A stretch of DNA of 64,000 nt, taken from Desulfoscipio geothermicus. GTDB taxonomy: Bacteria; Bacillota; Desulfotomaculia; Desulfotomaculales; Desulfallaceae. The translations under genes and the position numbers were made by a program. The stretch covers positions 1 to 64,000 of the forward strand of contig JAENZP010000001.1 of the NCBI GenBank assembly GCA_016841205.1, read 5' to 3'. Below, piece after piece: positions 62,408-64,000 of the stretch (position 1 is the first letter of the stretch; every line of letters starts with the position of its first letter). Below the pieces are notes generated by a model that saw only the letters and a list, made by a program, of their open reading frames with translations, had not been told where the DNA came from and searched no databases.

Positions 62408-62620
62408 TCAACCAAACAACAATCGCTGGATATGGCCAAGGAGGTAGATGTAAATAATATTGAACAGGTATACTGCAACAATCGGTGCCGCCACTGTAAG
62501 GGCAAAAACATTTGCTGCAACAGGGTTGCTCTCGTAAAAAGCAATGATTTGCCGGTAAATTTCTGTTGCGTTGGCTACATGACCAATGAGAACATCACAT
62601 ATATTTTGAAGTATGAATAT
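62408..62620 (-). CDS. Small membrane protein, start codon uncertain
   Basis: A 70-codon frame: CDVLIGHVANATEIYRQII, FYESNPVAANVFALTVAAP, then VAVYLFNIIYIYLLG. It has one or two hydrophobic segments. AAAGGAG lies just before two ATA codons (62618-62620 and 62612-62614) and no ATG or GTG fits, so either ATA is used or the start was lost. The plus-strand frame over the same bases is Cys-rich but less protein-like. Confidence 0.4.
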   Translation of the reverse strand: MFILQNICDVLIGHVANATEIYRQIIAFYESNPVAANVFALTVAAPIVAVYLFNIIYIYLLGHIQRLLFG

Positions 62621-62699
62621 CGCTCCTTTCTTCTCCCCCGCCGTCTCAACCGGGGCTTTTCTTTACTTATGTTTGGGGGCTTGTCCATCGGGGCGGCCC

Positions 62700-62837
62700 T
62701 TACGTGCCGCTTAATGCTTTTTTAATAATCTTAGCTACCCGTGCAAGTATTCGATCAATCTCTTCTTGTGTTTTAACACATGCATCGTCACATACTTTTA
62801 TCCGTGTATTGCCTATTTTGCATTCATCAACAATCAT
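62700..62837 (-). CDS. 45-aa conserved small protein
   Basis: AGGGGG precedes ATG, giving MIVDECKIGNTRIKVCDDAC, then TQEEIDRILARVAKI and KKALSGT. A short strand region with three cysteines is followed by one long helix. Small proteins of this pattern occur next to serine-recombinase modules of clostridial phages and integrative elements. Function unknown. Divergent from the recombinase module on its right. Confidence 0.6.
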   Translation of the reverse strand: MIVDECKIGNTRIKVCDDACVKTQEEIDRILARVAKIIKKALSGT

Positions 62838-62933
62838 TTATCATACCCCCTAATGCAACATATGGCGGAGTGCTTGTTTTTGTGAATATTTTAGACTGCT
62901 CATTTCGTGTCTTTAGGGTTGCTCTTGTAGAAA

Positions 62934-63407
62934 ATGGTTACCTTAAATCGCTTACTTATAATTGCTGATACACTTGGTATCAAAGTTGCATTTAAGGATT
63001 TAAACAGAAACCACTCTGGATTATTAGGAAAGGCCAATGCAAGCAAAAGGTAAGTGACATTAGACAACTCGTTAAAATTTTGTACGCGTGAACAAAAGTG
63101 TGTTTTAGCTGAAGAAATAGGTCATGTACTCTATCCACTACGACCTGGCCATATAGCTTATCAGGCTCGCGGGTATTACGATATTGATAACATTGAAAGA
63201 AGCATGATTAAAGCATTTGTTGCCCAGTATAAGCGTAGAGCACTCGACTGGGCATCAAATGCTTTAATACAAGATGATGTCGAATTTTGGCGAGCTTTGA
63301 AAGAGGGAGAAAGCACACTTTATGATTTACATGAATATTTTTCTGTTACGGAATGGTTTTTGAGGTTAAAAATTGGTTATATCAGGAGAAAAGCACGCGA
63401 TCCTTGA
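62934..63407 (+). pseudogene. ImmA/IrrE-like gene, split
   Basis: The first piece (LNRLLIIADTLGIKVAFKDL, ending ANASKR and TAA) and the second (FCTREQKCVLAEEIGHVL, then RSMIKAFVAQYKRRALDWA and EWFLRLKIGYIRRKARD) are the two halves of a phage-type ImmA peptidase, with the AEEIGH metal motif. The region between is missing or scrambled. The second piece has a GTG two bases after the TAA and may be made alone. Confidence 0.6.
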
Positions 63408-63466
63408 GGTTAGGACAATCGGAAAACTTAAAAGAAATTGATCTTGTATTGAAAAGAGGCATTCAT

Positions 63467-64000
63467 ATGTATTGCATGTATTTGCGAAAATCACGTGCTG
63501 ATGCAGAGGCAGAAGCGCGAGGAGAGGGTGAAACCCTTGCAAGGCACGAAAAGATTTTATTTGAGCTGGCGAAAAGAAGAAATTTAAGTATCACAAAAAT
63601 TCATAAAGAAATCGTTTCCGGGGAAACAATTTCTTCCAGACCAGTAATGCAACAACTTCTCAATGAGGTTGAACAAAACATATGGGAAGGTGTGCTGGTG
63701 GTGGAAGTAGAAAGACTAGCACGTGGGGATACTATAGATCAAGGCTTAGTAGCTCAAACATTTAAATATTCAAATACTAAAATAATAACCCCAATGAAAG
63801 TATATGATCCGGCTAATGAGTTTGATGAAGAGTATTTTGAGTTTGGCCTATTTATGTCCCGTCGAGAATATAAAACTATAAATCGCCGCTTACAACGGGG
63901 AAGGCTGGAATCGGTAAAAGATGGTAAATATGTGGGAAATAAGCCACCTTACGGGTATATGAGGAAAAAAATAATTGGCCAGCGCGGTTATAGCCTGGAA
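63467..64000 (+). CDS. Large serine recombinase, truncated by the window end
   Basis: The first 178 codons are seen. The catalytic Ser is in YLRKSRAD (S9), then the resolvase motifs VEVERLARGDTIDQGLV and FEFGLFMSRREYKTINRRL. The start of the recombinase domain is GKYVGNKPPYGYMRKK. AAAGAGG precedes the ATG. It differs strongly from the recombinase at 48062. With the ImmA-type gene just before it, it looks like the integration module of a phage or integrative element that continues to the right. Confidence 0.88.
   Translation, partial: MYCMYLRKSRADAEAEARGEGETLARHEKILFELAKRRNLSITKIHKEIVSGETISSRPVMQQLLNEVEQNIWEGVLVVEVERLARGDTIDQGLVAQTFKYSNTKIITPMKVYDPANEFDEEYFEFGLFMSRREYKTINRRLQRGRLESVKDGKYVGNKPPYGYMRKKIIGQRGYSLE

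Noticed and set aside
62432-62725. Cys-rich 97-codon plus-strand frame
   Set aside because: The antisense frame at 62408-62620 is more protein-like and has a ribosome site; the Cys richness is probably a shadow effect.
1-64000. CRISPR arrays, tRNA and rRNA genes
   Set aside because: I looked for evenly spaced repeats and for tRNA T-arm motifs and found none.

Overview
This 64 kb window looks like the chromosome of an anaerobic, endospore-forming Firmicute of the Peptococcaceae or Desulfotomaculum kind. The support is a gerA/gerB/gerC germination operon, strong AGGAGG-type ribosome sites, several selenocysteine-type UGA codons, lipoate-dependent and arsenic genes, and large serine recombinases. 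It is an accessory region: intact operons alternate with recombinase remnants, insertion elements and many broken genes. I found no tRNA, rRNA or CRISPR array.

Layout. 0-9 kb: an ImmA-type peptidase, a tyrosine recombinase, fragments of a cupin, an aldo/keto reductase and an epimerase, a metallophosphoesterase, an XRE regulator, a complete IS21-family element (istA/istB) and a dimeric alpha/beta-barrel protein. 9.2-17.8 kb (minus strand): an operon of three P47/OrfX-like TULIP proteins (449, 721 and 469 aa) and a 140-aa protein, ending in a radical-SAM/SPASM maturase with a Cys-rich tail. A decayed IS605-type tnpB element sits inside it. 18.3-22.4 kb: a deleted integrase and a GntR-ABC transporter operon with a clear palindromic operator. 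22.8-38 kb: a metalloid and redox island. It holds a possible operon of a HesB-like gene (broken), lipoate ligase, a GcvH-like lipoyl protein, Acr3, ArsR, a Cys-rich thioredoxin-like protein and dihydrolipoyl dehydrogenase; ArsR with an ArsP-like permease; a permease with UGA at the first Cys of its TPFCSCS motif; a second Acr3-like carrier followed by a CxxU AhpD-like selenoprotein; and CcdA with a thioredoxin and ArsR. Partial copies of one permease block recur at 31, 37 and 53.5 kb. 38-42 kb: LexA, amidohydrolase and integrase remnants plus a GNAT gene. 43.4-47.8 kb: the germinant receptor operon and a 59-aa membrane protein. 48-54 kb: a large serine recombinase, a CPA2 antiporter, a NAGPA-type protein and the third block copy. 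54.9-59.7 kb: a flavodoxin-like protein, a quinol-monooxygenase-like protein, and a MutS2-like/GNAT operon behind an apparent leader-peptide attenuator. 60-64 kb: a cyclic-di-GMP-I riboswitch, KhtT/KhtU-like antiporter genes, and a recombination module with a broken ImmA gene and a serine recombinase that runs off the window.

Best candidates for an undescribed system: (1) the P47/OrfX-like operon with a radical-SAM maturase and no visible neurotoxin gene; (2) the lipoyl-carrier/Acr3/ArsR operon; (3) the selenocysteine permease and CxxU protein, each with a SECIS-like hairpin; (4) the attenuator-controlled MutS2-like ATPase. All functional links are inferences from gene order and motifs recalled from known families; no database search was run.
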